From: Coffea arabica
Lineage: Eukaryota > Streptophyta > Magnoliopsida > Gentianales > Rubiaceae
NCBI RefSeq assembly: GCF_036785885.1
Contig: NC_092310.1
Coordinates: 7,254,001 to 7,318,000, forward strand
Direction: 5' to 3'
Length of the DNA: 64,000 nucleotides
Within the stretch, counting starts at the first letter, position 1. The number at the start of each line of letters is the position of its first letter. Shown here piece after piece: positions 36,343 to 49,700 of the stretch. Under the pieces are notes generated by a model. That model was given only the letters and a program-made list of their open reading frames with translations, was not told the DNA's origin and made no database searches. The position numbers were made by a program, and so were the translations under genes.

Positions 36343-39300
36343 TGTGAGGACTCGAAAATCTATTATTTTTAAAATCCCTAATTTTGGCTTAATTAATTAT
36401 TTATTTGGATTTGTGCCACGAATAATATTTTCTAGTCTTATTAGACCTAAGTACATGATTTTATAGTTTCGTTATATTTTTAAAGCGTCTCATTTCAAGA
36501 ATTTTTTTTTCTTAAAAGCTTGATTAGTGAAAAGTGAAAACGTGTCTAAAAAACTTTAGCTAATTGGGAGTACAATAAACTCAAAAATTTGAGACATATA
36601 CAATGGTCCTAAAATAGGCAATTTTAGGTTTAAAAACTCAAGTGATAGTTAGTAGTACGATCGTTATAAGAATTTCTTGAAGGTTTCATTTTTTCGCGCC
36701 TAAATTGGAAATACGTGTTTTCACGTACGCTCTTAATTGAGGGACTTTGGACCATTATTTTGGAACAATTAAGAATGAATAATATTTATATGAATATAGG
36801 TGCCCTAGAGGTTTAGTGCACTAGTGCAACAAACTTAAGAGAAATCGAGCACAAAACGCGCGCGTAGGCGCACTATTTGCAATTGATTCTTTTCCGCACT
36901 TAAACTATTAGACGATTAGCATTCCTTATACGCCAAAGGGTCAGACCCATCAAGTCATTTCTCCAACCTCCATGGTCGGCTAGCAGCTGCAGAGAAACAA
37001 CTGAAAACTTTTCCAACATTACCTCTACAAAACTCACTAAAATCACCACCAAACCTTCATAGATTCACACCAAACTTCACATACACTTAGCTCTTCACTT
37101 GGACAACACTTTGAGCTTCAAAAGGGAGGAGCTTTCATGGTTTCTTGGAGCTTCAAGGAGGGCCGAAATTCTGGTCTTAAGCACCAAGGAGGTATATAGT
37201 GATCTAACATTCTAAACTTAGTTTATAAGAGTAGGATTACACTTATGAGCTTAAATTTGCATATGGGTTGTGGTTGTTGTTGGAAAAATTGGAAAAGTGG
37301 GCTCTATGAACTTCCACTCTTGAGTTGTTGCTGATTTTATGCTTGATGATGTTTATAATGTTGGATTAGTGTTTAAATTAGTGGTTTGTTGATGGAAAAT
37401 TGATGCAAACTCACGTTGGGTGCAAAGGCCAAATCTGACCATTTTGCCCCTGCTTTGTTCAGCCACTTTAATGCAGATATTTGAGGATTTAATGGCTTGA
37501 TTGTGTTGTTTACATGTTGTAGTAGTTGTGTAAAAATTTTCATTGAAAAATGTTGAGTTTTGGTTGGTCAAATGAATTTATTCCCAAAGCTAGTAATCTG
37601 GAAGCTGTTCACGTCATGGCCAGACCAGTATTCGTATTTCGTCCATAACTCCATGTTCCGACGTCAAAATCAAGTGCCGTTAGTGGCATTTGAAAATAGA
37701 CATCCCCTTATTTCCAACGGTATAAAATGCACATTTTGGTTCCATGTGTGTGAACTGCACCACTCTTCTGAATTCAGCTATTCTGTCTCTCTGTTCTGCT
37801 AGAATGAAATACAGAAGCTGTGACTTGAAGCTAGATTTCGAGCTAGTTGTGTACCAAAATTCAAAATGATTTCTTCTGTGAAATTATATCCCTATGAATT
37901 TATTTTCCAACACTATCAACCATTTCCAATTCCGAGTTCAATTGAGTGAGTTATGATCAAAATACGGCGACTGCCTCGTTTTCGAAAACTCTTAGATTTG
38001 GACAGATTAGATGTGAGACTTGTTATGGTCTTACTAAATGAATTTCTTGGTGCTAAACACCTACCAGATGTACCATGTAGGTTCCTTGGACTTTTATTGC
38101 ACAAATGAACCATGTTTGGAGGTTTTCTTAGCCGAATGTTTGGAAACGGGGAGAAATAGAGCTAAAGGCAGTTTTGCCTTAGTAATTTCAAAACTTTGGT
38201 TGATTGGTTAACTACCTTTCCGAAAGTATCTTTCCACGAAATTTGATAGAGAGATACCCTTCATATAGGAGTACTATACTGCAAAATTTGGTACTAATCC
38301 AAATCCGTTCCGACACTTAACTAAAGGTCCAAAGTCGGAAATCCAAATCTGAAAAATTGTTTAACAGTCTTGAATTTTTCCCAACTTTGAGATACCATAT
38401 CTTGGTGCTCGAAACTCCGATTCTTGATTCGCTTGTTCTATCCTAAACCTTACTTGCACCTCTAATTGAGTTATAAAATTCGAGGGCTGGTTTGCAACGG
38501 GTGAATTCTGCCGAATTTCCAAAGTTAGCGAAAAACCAACCCCGACTCAATCCTGGGTGATCTGGAACAGCAACTTTAAGCTCATTTTTGAATATGTTCC
38601 ATTTAGATTCATGGAACAGTGTCTTCTAAGAACATTTAGTACTTTCAAAAACGATTCCAACGGTACCAAGTTTATAAATTTTTGACTAGTAGAAAAGAAG
38701 TTATGATTTTTCAAAAATTTTACTAAAAATCGAAAATTCTGGAATTTCAAAAGAAATCCACGCGGGAAGCATTTTTCTAGAATCCGGCCTTGAATCCGGC
38801 CAGTTTCTGGCCAGATAGGCGGCCGGATTGTAGTTGGAATTTGAAAAAAATGAGGATGGCTACTGCCTCCAATCCAGCCAGGTTCCGGCCGAATTGTGAC
38901 GTGGCCAGCCCACTTACGATTTCGATCGTTCGTTTTCCAATCATTTCGCTTGTACTCGTTTCCAACCAATGATTCTAAGGATAATAATCCGATTTTTCTC
39001 GAGTCTTGCACCTTTTTGCGAATCCAACTTCAAAGACAAACTCAAACGAAATTTTCTAAAATATTTCCGAACCCTACTCGTGTTCAATCTTTCTCGCCAC
39101 TTAGGGACTTATAGAAATTGTCTACTATTCGATGTTTAGGCACGCACGAGAACCTCCAAGAGGACCCTACCGTGGAAGTTTGAACACTCAATCCAACCTG
39201 CTTGCTTGCTTAACTTGGTGAGTGTCAAGTGTTTGACTACTTGAACTCTATGGACTTGATTACATGCTTAGCCTACTTGATTTTTTGAAAATGGAGTCGA

Positions 39301-40302
39301 GTGTGTACTTTATTGCACTCGTTCTCATTTGAAAACAAATGACTCATGCTTAACATGATTTACCTGGTTTACATGACTTGAAATACCTGCTTAGATCTGT
39401 CAAATGTTTGAATACATGACATGATATGCTATGGCTGCATACGTCGTTGGAGTGAATCTCCTCGACACTTACATGATACATGGGGGACGCCCAAACTCAT
39501 AGGGGCGATCTTGGAACTCGAGCCGGCATGGGCTTGGTCGGGAACCTCGGTGAGCCATGAGATTCACATGATAAGCTTGATCTATTGAGAGATCTCGCTT
39601 GGCATACTCGTGAAGTATCGCCCTATAAATGTCGTGCGGGCCCGAAGCGGTGTATGGTGGATGGATGAGGAGTAAGTGGTGAACTACGGATATGAAATAT
39701 CAACCCGGTTGACGGAGAGTCATCGTGGGGAGGTATACGAATGACATCGGTAAAATGTGAAAATTAGCTCCTGAGAGCTACCATATCCTTGAATTGTTCT
39801 TTTGTTACATTTTGTTGGCATTATTAATTACTTGCAATTTATTACTTGAATTGTTACTTGGGCTTGTTACCCGAGCTATGTGCCTGCATGTGTGTTCTTG
39901 GCTTCACGAGAGTTTTGCTCATCCTGTAGATTTGTTTTCCTTAACAGGATTGAACTTGGCGAGGTATCGAAGAAACCTTCCTGATACACTTTTGTTTAGG
40001 GTTTCTATTACTTTTGACTATGTCTTGGCTTTTGGGTTGTATTTTGGAATCCGAATGTAACTTTTAGGGCATGATGTATATTTGGGATTTATGATGGTTG
40101 TTGAACACCCGATGTATGGATCGGATAATGGATGACTATTATTAAACTTGAACGCTTCCGCATTTATTGTATCTAAGTTATTGGCTTGTATTGTGTGGTC
40201 CGGCAATAAGTTTAAATGGAATTGCTTGAGTCCTGGCGAGAGTTAAGCAAGCGTCCCGCGGATACCCTTTGGTTCGCCTTAGGGAGAAGTGGGGGTGTCA
40301 CA
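36343..40302 (+). mobile_element. ~4.0-kb TG..CA element, probable giant solo LTR
   Basis: Begins TGTGAGGACTCG and ends GGGGGTGTCACA, with a perfect 5-bp TSD ATAAT (36338-36342, 40303-40307), so it is an LTR-type insertion. It has no direct terminal repeats, no gag/pol similarity, and no PBS or PPT separating LTRs. The simplest reading is a solo LTR of a Ty3/gypsy lineage with unusually long LTRs (as known for Tat/Ogre elements). Short ORFs inside (for example 38547-39011) look like chance. A related element lies inverted at 46730-50646. Confidence 0.75.
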
Positions 40303-40512
40303 ATAATGATATGAAATAGATCTCTCCTTACATATATGAATAAAAGAATGAGACTCAAATCACAAAAGCTAACCATACCAAATACAAATCAATTATCTAA
40401 TCCAGTCGAGAGTGCCACTCAATGTCCACAATCTCCAAAAGACTAATCATATCACCATAACAAAAAGAAATTGCCATCAAATCATCACTTTCCAGCTAAC
40501 AATAATTTTACT

Positions 40513-41596
40513 TCAGCGAGTAGATGGAGGACAAAGGAGGTTAATTACATATTGTCGTTTCATTTCTACAGGAAGATTGTAGAACACATGAAGCTTGGAA
40601 ATCTGCTCCGAAAGTATGTCGGCTGCATTCATTACATCTCCACTCGGTAAAGCAAGTTTCATTAACTCAGCAACAACTTGATCTCTTCTATCGGAGACCA
40701 ATTGCTCACGTTTATCCTCATTTGACATGGCTGCTGCCATAGTTGTGAAATTAGCTTGAATTCCCTCCATGAAATCTCCAAATTTGCTGGTGAGAAGTTG
40801 CAATGATGCATCAAGATCACCCCTTGTTGTTGATGCAGATTTCATTTTTTTTTGACACATTTGCAATGGGAGGTGATTGTTTCTTTTGTTTCTTGGAATT
40901 TCTTGTGCTTGTTGAGCTTGGTTGAGTTGATTGCTCCATGGAATTTACTTCATCTTCTTCTACCTTATCATTATCCGAGTTTGACATAGCATCAAACCCT
41001 TCATCTCCTTCCTCCAAATTTTGGACATCTTCCATATCTTGGACAGCTTGTGCAAAATCTTCAGCAACATTTCTAGTGGCTCTGTCTCTTCCATATACAA
41101 TTTCAAGATCTCCTAAATATGGAAATTTGACATCCCAAAAGCCCTTCGCATCCTTATGAGTCTAGAGATAGAATAGAAAGACAAATGATAATCTTAATAA
41201 AAGGTTGAAAAAGAACATATCAGAATGTAAAAAGTAACCAATTTCTTACCTTGCACCAATCATCATACCACTGTTTTTCACAAGAAATCTTTTTCTCAGC
41301 ATCATTCCAACTACAACCACTTTCTTTGCACATTTCAACAATTGCATGGAACCTATTTTTCAGCCACTTAACTTTTGATTCAATATGTGGGCTGACTTGT
41401 TTGGTAAAAGTAGGTTGCTTACTCAAGATAATTTTAAGCAATTCGCTCATATAATTATATTTTTAAATCCTCCATCTGATTTTCACATTGGATCACAAGC
41501 CAACTCTTGCAATGCTTCTATGAGCACATTTACCTCTTCACCAGTCCAAAAACATTTATTTTTCCATCTTCCACGTACAATTTCATCATTCTCCAT
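40513..41596 (-). pseudogene. Harbinger ORF1: Myb/SANT-like DNA-binding protein, broken
   Basis: From an ATG at 41596 the minus strand reads MENDEIVRGRWKNKCFWTGEE..., then a stop/frameshift after ELACDPM, then the SANT-like trihelix block (PHIESKVKWLKNRF...CSWNDAEKK...WYDDWCK; 41450-41248), an intron (about 41247-41164), an acidic/Ser linker (41159-40817), and a C-terminal helical segment (40850-40513). PIF/Harbinger elements encode such a partner, which helps nuclear import and DNA binding of the transposase. At least one frame break lies near 41480 and another near 40860. Confidence 0.8.
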
Positions 41597-41824
41597 CCTA
41601 TCATTTAGAAGTCAACCCATATATATCAATTAATTTTGATACACAATAGAATATAACTGAAATTTATAATATAACAAAACACATAAAAGAACATACAATT
41701 AAAAGTCAATCCAAATTTAAAAGAACATACATCAAGTGTCAATCTAATTCACAAATCCACTACAAGAGTACATCAAATGTCAATCCAAATTTAATGAGTC
41801 TAAGAGCTAAACATCCATTCATAG

Positions 41825-43242
41825 CTAAATACTAAGTCCAGCCCTCCAATTGTCAAACATTTCATGTGCTAAATTATTTCTAAAATTTGCCCATTGATCA
41901 CTTGGCAAAATAGTGGATATGTACTCTACTTCTTCATCACTGTCTTCATCTTCACTTTCATTTTCTTCACTTTGTAGTAATTCTTGTGGATCAAAAGTCA
42001 TGAACTTCCTTATCAAGTTGTGCAGTAGACAACATGCCATAATTATTCGCACTTGTGTTTGAATTGGAAAAAATGAAGGGGATGCTAGAATCTTCCACCT
42101 TCCTTTTAGCAATCCAAAACATCTTTCTATGATATTTCTAGCTTTAGAATGTTTCATGTTGAAATATTCCTCTGGTCTTTGTGGTCGATAACCATTGAAT
42201 TCATTAAGGTAATATCTTTGCCCTCGATAAGGGGCAAGAAATCCATCAGCATTACAATATCAAGCATCCACCAAGTAATAACAACCTTCAAAATTCAATC
42301 ATGCACAAATTAATACTAGACTACCTTATTTTCGAAAAAAAATTGATTGAATGGTATTGAATACTGCAATATATGTTTACCTTGTGGGACTCTAAGACCA
42401 TTTGGTCTAGAGATAGCATTTCGAAGCACACGACCATCATGTGCCGAACCTTCCCAACCAGGCAAGACATAGATAAATTGCATATTAGGAGAACAAACCC
42501 CTAATACATTCGTTGCAATACTTCCTTTTCTCGTTCGATATCTTGATTTTTGTTCGGTGGGTGGTGTCACATCTATTAATGTCCCATCTAAGGCACCTAA
42601 ACAATTCTATTTTAAGAAAAATAAAAAATATAACAGAGTTAAAATGTCTATATTGGATAGTTTAGATGAAAATATATATTTTATTAAATGATTGTATTTT
42701 AATGTTTGAATTACCTTAAAACATTTCCATCTCTCATCTGTGCAATCTTCGGTAATAGGCTCAGGCTTCTTAAGTAATATAGTATGCAATTTCAAAACTG
42801 CTAGGAGGCAAAGATTAAATTGACGACTCATCGTTTCTCTCCTTCTCCAAAATAGACCACAAATTGTTCTACTTTTCTTGTGGTGAGCCAAAACATATAC
42901 AAACATGGCAACAATTTCTTCTATTGACATGTTTCTTGTAGCTTTCAAACCTCCAGTGTCTCTAATCATTTCACATAATATCCCAAATGTTCGTCTATCC
43001 ATACGAAGTTCGCTAATACAATAAGCATCACTCTCCCTAGTCAAATTGAATAAGTGTTGCATGCGCTCAGTGACTTTTTCTTCTTTTGATTTTATTTGGC
43101 GTCTTCTACTTTTGAGATGAATAAATATTAACTGGTACCACATCATAAACAGTGCAATAACAACCATTATCATTCCTGATAAAATCTGGCTTTGCCCTTG
43201 ATATTTTTTGCTTCTTCTGTTTTCAATAGGCAAACGTGGCAT
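41825..43242 (-). pseudogene. PIF/Harbinger transposase (DDE_Tnp_4) with a single in-frame stop
   Basis: Exons on -: 43242-42715, 42606-42381, 42285-41825, with GT-AG introns and consistent phase; 404 codons. The catalytic triad positions are visible: LGALDGT (D), GSAHDGRVL (D), NIIERCFGLLKGRW (E). The N-terminal half has the usual MDRRTF.. and GL(F/W)RRRETMSR helix-turn-helix-like region; the end is acidic. The only obvious lesion is a TGA at 42262-42260, just after YYLVDA. Otherwise full length, suggesting fairly recent decay. Confidence 0.88.
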
Positions 43243-43261
43243 CTTTGTCTACATAACAATA

Positions 43262-44739
43262 TGACAACCAAACGTAAGTATTCACAATAAGACAGGTTTG
43301 ACGTTGTTTGGCGGAATGAACACAACTGAAGCTACACTTATTGGATTAAGGTGTAATTTACACCGTTTCGAAGCTAAGATAAAGGGCTACAACTTTGATG
43401 AGAACCACTCAGTCCAGTTCATAGTGTAGCAAGGTCAAATTTCAAGATACCAAACCAGAATTGCACAAACAGGTTAGCTACCGTATTATGGTTAAACGAC
43501 CATAACTTAGGCTACCAAGGTCCAATCGGGGCATTTCCAGTGCTGTTAGAAAGCTAAGACACCGCACTAAAACTTTTGTGTTTTGGCCAAATTCTAATTC
43601 GGTAAGGATCAGGGTGAAAAGTCTCGGTCAGATTGGGTGAAGTGTCAACTCTGTCCACCGAACTCTACCTAGGGCAATCTGGGGGTATTTCTGTCTTTTT
43701 ACAGGCTACGGAGCTTAGATTGGGCTGAAAATTTACAGAAAACTATAAAACATCATTTTCTACAACTTTTATGTTTTAACCTAAGGCTGATTTGGCCTCC
43801 AACCTAGCCGAATAGAACCGGGCAGAATAGGGGTTAATTGAGACCCTAATCTGGAAATTTCAGTACAAAGCGGAAATTTTCCGCAAATAGCTACAATTTA
43901 CGCATCAAAGCTTCATTCTAGACCATTCCAACCCATCATATATGGCCAACCAACATTAAACATATAAAATAGAAAAATCATAGATAAAAATAAAAATTTC
44001 ACCAATCTCTACCAAAAGTCAAGAAATCTTCCACAAAATCACATCTTTAACCAACACAAGTCATTAATTTGACATTATCAAGACCAAAGAAAGAATTCCC
44101 TAGCTACTCACCTTGCAACCTCAAGAAAGGAAGCAACTTAGCACCAATTTCTTCCAAACCACTTCACCCACTACCTCAAAACCACCTAGCTAAGGGTTTT
44201 TATGGAAAGATTTGAGGTTTAAACGGTTAAATTGCAAGATTAAGCAAGGTTAGTTGAAGAAGATTGAAGGGTTTTCTTTTCTTTTCTCCCTTGTGAGAGT
44301 CGGCCAAGAGATGTATGAAGAAGGTGAATTTTTGGGTCAATTTCTTGGTTATTTAGTAAAGTTGGTAAAATGGTCAAAGTCCAACTTTAAGTCACCAAGT
44401 GACACTTGTCACCTTTTTAGTGCAACTCTATCCTTTTGTCTCTCCAATGATAATCCATCTAGGTAATCTCTAATTATCTCTTAACACTTGATAAATTAAA
44501 TCCGGTATACCCAACTAAACCTAATTGGCCGAATTTTACCGAACTTACCGCACTAGTGGGTCCCATATCCGGTATATACTCTTAAAACCTCATGAACTAA
44601 CTTATACTAGAAAAATAATTTAAAAACCATATTTGCTCATAAAAATTAATTTAAAAATTTTTCGAATAAAGAAAATGTGAAAAGCGTGCAATTAGAATAA
44701 AATAAAATCTAAAAATTAAGAAAATTACGGGTTCTCACA
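43262..44739 (-). mobile_element. Fragment of a long LTR
   Basis: Ends on the right with CGGGTTCTCACA (on -, TGTGAGAACCCG), the same type of terminus as the two ~4-kb elements. Its body has similar character (alternating GC-richer stretches such as GGTCAGATTGGGTGAAG). The opposite terminus (TGTCACA type) is not found; it meets the Harbinger transposase about 20 bp upstream of that ATG. No TSD, hence truncated or rearranged. Confidence 0.55.
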
Positions 44740-46328
44740 GATGTCATGCCAAGAATTTCACTTTTACATTATATATTTGGGAGTAGCCACAGTATCCCAA
44801 ATATTTGATGTGAAAAGTTTTTCATCATATACAGTTTGGTGATTGAAATTATGGATTTTTAGTCAACATATTGGCTAGTTGACAATTTTTCTTATAACGC
44901 CATATACATAGGAGTAGCCATAGCATCTTAAGTATATTAGTGTCTGGAGAAATTTTGTATTTTTTTCACATATTGTTGAGTGAGTAAAGAAATTAAAAAA
45001 AAGGAATCTATATAAAGTTGCAATTAATTCACTAAGATAGTTATTCGGCCCCACAAGGAGGTAATTATTTTGCTGAGATTAATTAACATGAGATGGTAAA
45101 TTAGAAAGTAAATTAAGAGATATTTCTATGCCCACAGGTACTAATTATTTCTTGAATTTATTGTTTTAGATTACTAGTCTTATGATGAAGGAAAGTAAAT
45201 TATATGCATTTTTCAACCTTTGGCCATAGGAAGGTTTGAAATTACTATTTGAATTGACATGAGGTTGATTAAAATCAAGGTACAAACTTCATAGCATTTT
45301 TATAATATAGTTTTTGATTGTTAATTTAGTGTTTCATTCCAATGATTTTATGGTTCTTATTAGGTTGACTTTAAATTCGTTCTCCTTTGTTTTGGGTGCA
45401 AGTTTTAAATTAGCACTTTTATGAGAATGAACAAACCATTCTCATAATATGGATATACTTGCTAATATAGAGGTTGAGTATGAGAATTAGAAGCAATTTA
45501 GTAGTTTGCTCATTCTGTCTCATATTCACATAAAATAGGGTTCAAATCCTAATTATTTATAGTTAAATCTTGCATGAAAGTCATAAAGAAATTATTGCAA
45601 GTTTTAACTAGCACCATTAGAAGGCTTTCTTTTGTGACACTTAAATATTAAAGTGTATTTTGAAAAGATGAGAATTTTGCTATATCGTGAATTAAAGTCC
45701 CATCAAGTTGAGATTGAGTTATTTCTGTTGCATTTCATTCTTGATTCTTTCATAAATAATTTCTTAGCCATTCAAACCTTTATAATACACATAAAGATAT
45801 ATGGTTAATCACTTGTTTAACCATGTGTATTAAAAAAGAATAAAGAGGTTAAGAAATAAGAGAAACTTAACCTTCATGAAGAAGAAATGTAAAAAAACGT
45901 AATTTTGTTCTTAGTAAGTCAAACAACAATAAAGACCAATATTATTTGTAAGAGAGTAATACTTGATGCTTTACCTTGAGAGAAAGTAACTCAAAAGAAA
46001 ATCTCAATTGTTGAGTGTTATAACTTGTGATATATTCGTGAATTGGCTAAAGTTTGTGAATTTGCATTGCTAGTATAATAAGTTTCTGATTATATGCAAA
46101 GTGAACAAAAGTTTCTTTATAGAAACTAAAAATATTCACATAAAGTGATGTATTCTCATTTCAAGAAAATTTATTTTTCTAATACATTATTTTCTTATTA
46201 CTTTAAACTTTTTATTTTCAAATTAATTACTAGCGGGTATGATTACGAACCTCATTATCCAGTAGTAGATTTTGAAAATAGTGAAGTTATTAATTCTAAA
46301 GTTTCCAGTACCATCTTTTGAATTGAGC
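44740..46328. other. AT-rich DNA before copy B, no gene recognised
   Basis: Contains two related ~80-bp units (about 44768-44846 and 44910-44985) with GGGAGTAGCCACAGTATC / AGGAGTAGCCATAGCATC motifs. One similar unit lies directly upstream of copy A (19060-19132). If homologous, the duplication originally began farther left and copy A lost ~1.4 kb here, or copy B gained it. Confidence 0.45.
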
Positions 46329-46729
46329 AAAATGCTACACTTGACCACAATAATTATATTGGCAGCAAATATGTTTATCACTAGGGGAAACTCCATAAAT
46401 TTTGGCATAGGAAATTGACATATATCTCAATAAAAAATAAAGAGTTGATAAATCATAAATTTTTAAAGATTTTAGATTTATTAACTATGATATTTTAAGT
46501 AGACTGCATAAGTAAAGAGACTACTCAACCATTATGGATGCCATAAGAGTTTCATTATAACACTAAAATTTTGTGAATTATTTGCTATCCTTTTTTATTG
46601 GTGAGGGATATTTATCTCATTATTAGATAACTATTCATCAAATACAAACTCCTTTCTTATTTGATAAAGAATTAATATTTGATACCTATGCAAGTATTCA
46701 AACGAGAAAGGAAATTTGAAATTTGAAGG

Positions 46730-49700
46730 TGTGACGCCCCCCCCACTTCTCCCAAGGGCGAACCCAAGGGTATCCGCGAGACGCCTGCCCAACTCTCGCC
46801 AGGACTCAAGACAAATCAAATCGAACTTAACGATACATACCAAATACTACGAGTCAAAATAAAGAAAAGTCGCTTCCTTAACTAAATATTTAAATCTTAC
46901 ATCATGTTCACAAAAGATACATCAAGTTCCAAAATGCAACCATTAAAAGTCGACTACACATTTACAGCTCCGATTCCAATCAAAAGTATAATCTAGTCGG
47001 CTTTACCAAAATCTTCCAATCCAACCTGTTAAGGAAAACAAACTAATAGGATGAGCCAATACTCAGTGAGGCCAAGAAAACACACATGCAAACACATAAT
47101 CCAAGTAGCGACAACAATTACATTGTAGGTAAGGCTATCAAATTCGAATAATTCACATTTCGAATAGGAAAAATAAACAGAAACAATTCAAGGATACTGT
47201 AGCTCTCAGGAGCTAAATTCCATGCAGTCGAGTCGAAGTCTTGATCACATCTCACGTTGACACTCCGTCAACCACATAAGTATCAAATCCGTAGATACAC
47301 CACTTTTCTTCGAATCCCGTCACCGTTACACCCCCTTACCGGGCCCGCTCATCAAAGTTTTTGATAATACTCGAGTATATCATGGCAATACTGCACGAGT
47401 AATGCCGAGCAAGATCTCTCCAATAGATCATGCTCTACGAATATCTCATGGTTTGCTAAGCTTATCGACCAAGCCCATGCTGGCTCGATTCGCAAAGTTA
47501 GCCAACGAGTTTTGGGCGTCCCCCGAATATGAATACGAATACGAATATAAGTCGATGAGCAACGCTCAAATCGACGATTCCAAATAGGAATCACAAATAC
47601 GGATCACATTTACGAATCACATGTACAAATCACATCCACATTACCATGTACAAGTTCGATACGAATTCACATAGCAAAATTCGAATATAATTTCATTTGA
47701 AAGAGAACGAGTGCGATAAAGTACACCCTCGTCTCAAATTTCAAATTTACATAACGGATAAGAAACAGATAACCACTTAACAACAAGTTCATGCACTTGA
47801 CACTCACAGTGATTCAAGTAGCGAGTTCAAATGATGGTTTAGGCGTCTCCCGTGAGATCCTCTGGAAGGTCCTCTTGAGCGCCTGAGCATTTAATAGTGA
47901 ATTATCATTCACACATCCCAATTATCAAGGAAGATTGTGCACTAGTACAATCTGGGAAAATTTCATGAAAATGAACCTCAATTACTAGTAAATCGAGGTT
48001 CAAGTGGAGTTTCTTAATGTACAAGAGCAATCGAGTTTTGTTATCTTGGAAATCAAGCATAAACATTCAAGTATTATCGAAGGAATAAGGAATACTTGAA
48101 AAACTCCATTTCCTTGAAATTCAGAAAATTTCAGTTTTAATACGATATTTTGAAAAAATCGTATCTCAGATTCCACATGTCGAAAATTGGAAAACTTGAT
48201 ACCGTTGGAAACCTCTTCCAAAGTACTAAAAGTTCTTAGAAGACACTTTTCCATGAATCTAAGTGGAAGTTGTTCAAAAATGAGCTTAAAGTTTCTGTTC
48301 CAAATCACCCAGGATTGAGCCGGGGTTGGTTTTTCGCTAACTTTGAAAATTCAGCAGAATTCACTCGTTGTAAACCAGCCCTTGAAATTTGTAGCTCAAT
48401 TAGAGGTGCAAGTAAGGTTTCGGACAGAACAAGCGGTTCAAGAATCGGAGTTTCGATCACCAAGATATGGTAGCTCAAAGTTGGGAAAAATTCAAGACTG
48501 TTACAAAATTTCCAGATTTGGTTCCGACTTTGGACCTTTTGTTAAGTGTCGAAACGGACTTGAATTGACACCAAATTTTGTAGTATAATACTCCCATATG
48601 AAGGGTATCTCTCTATCAAATTTCATGGAAAAATACCCTCGGAAAGGTGGTTAATCAATCAACCAAAGTTTGGAAAAATCCTTAAGGCAATCTGTCCAAA
48701 TCTAAGGTTTCAAAAATGAGGCAGTCGCCGTATTTTGATCATAACTCCCTCCATTTAACTCGGAATTGGGAATGGTTGATAGTGTTAGAAAATACATTCA
48801 TAGGGCTAAAATTTCACAGAAGAAATTGTTTCAAGTTTCAGCATGCAACTGGTTCGAAATTAAGCCTAAAGTTGCAGCATCATCAAATCATTTCGGCAGA
48901 ACGGAGAAACAGGACAGCCGACTTCAGATGAATGGTGTGGCTCACACACATGAAACCAGAATGTGCACTATACACCGTTGGAAACATGGGAACATCTAGT
49001 TTCAAATGCCACTAACGGCACTTGATTTCGACGTCGGAGTACGGAGTTATGGATGAAACACGAACACTGGTCTGGTTATGACGGCAACCGTTTTCCCACA
49101 TTACTAGCTTTGGAAATAAATTCGTTTGACCCACCAAAACTCAGTATTTTTCAACGAAAATTTGTACACAACTGCTACAACATGTAAAAAACATAATCAG
49201 GCCATTAAATCCTCAGTTTCTGCATTAGAATGACCGAACAGAGCAGGGGTAAAATGGAAACTTTTTGTTTCAAGAGTTCAATAACGTTTCTGGTAACAAA
49301 GCACCTTTAATCTACTTCCTTAAGCTCTAATTCAGCAACAAAACCATCATCAAACATCATCACAGCCATCAACCCAAAGTGGGAGTTCATAGAGCCCACG
49401 TTTAACAATTTTCCCAACAATACAAGCTACTAAAGTGACGATTCTAGCTCAAATGCATAAATCAAACTCCAAAAGACAAGTTTAAGGTGATGGATTACTA
49501 CCTACTTTGATGGCTGGTTAGGACAGAAGTTTCGGCCCCTTTGAAGCTTGAAGAACCGTGAAAGCTCCTCCCTTTTCCAGCTAAATGTGTTGTCCAAGAC
49601 TTAGGCTAAGTGGTGCTAAATTTTTAGAATTCGGTGGTGATTTGCATGAGTTTTGGAAGAAGAAATGTTGAAGGTTTCGGTTGTCCCTTTTGCTGCTGCT

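Larger units (their letters stand above)
35178..43260 (-). mobile_element. PIF/Harbinger transposon carrying nested insertions (composite)
   Basis: The left end GGGGCTGCTTGTTTCACAG, preceded by TTA, and the following GGAATCGGAAATGG/CATTCCAAT-rich subterminal DNA look like a PIF/Harbinger terminus. The element's two genes lie at 40513-43242 on -. Its left part is split by a MULE MITE (35533-36305) and a 4-kb LTR-like element (36343-40302), each with its own TSD. The expected right TIR is not seen; the element appears truncated near 43260, where a long-LTR fragment begins. Membership of the left end is inferred from its type and position. Confidence 0.6.

Noticed and set aside
38547..39011. 154-codon ORF inside the 4-kb LTR-like element
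   Set aside because: No domain similarity, not kept intact in the sister element, and overlapped by ORFs in other frames. Treated as chance.
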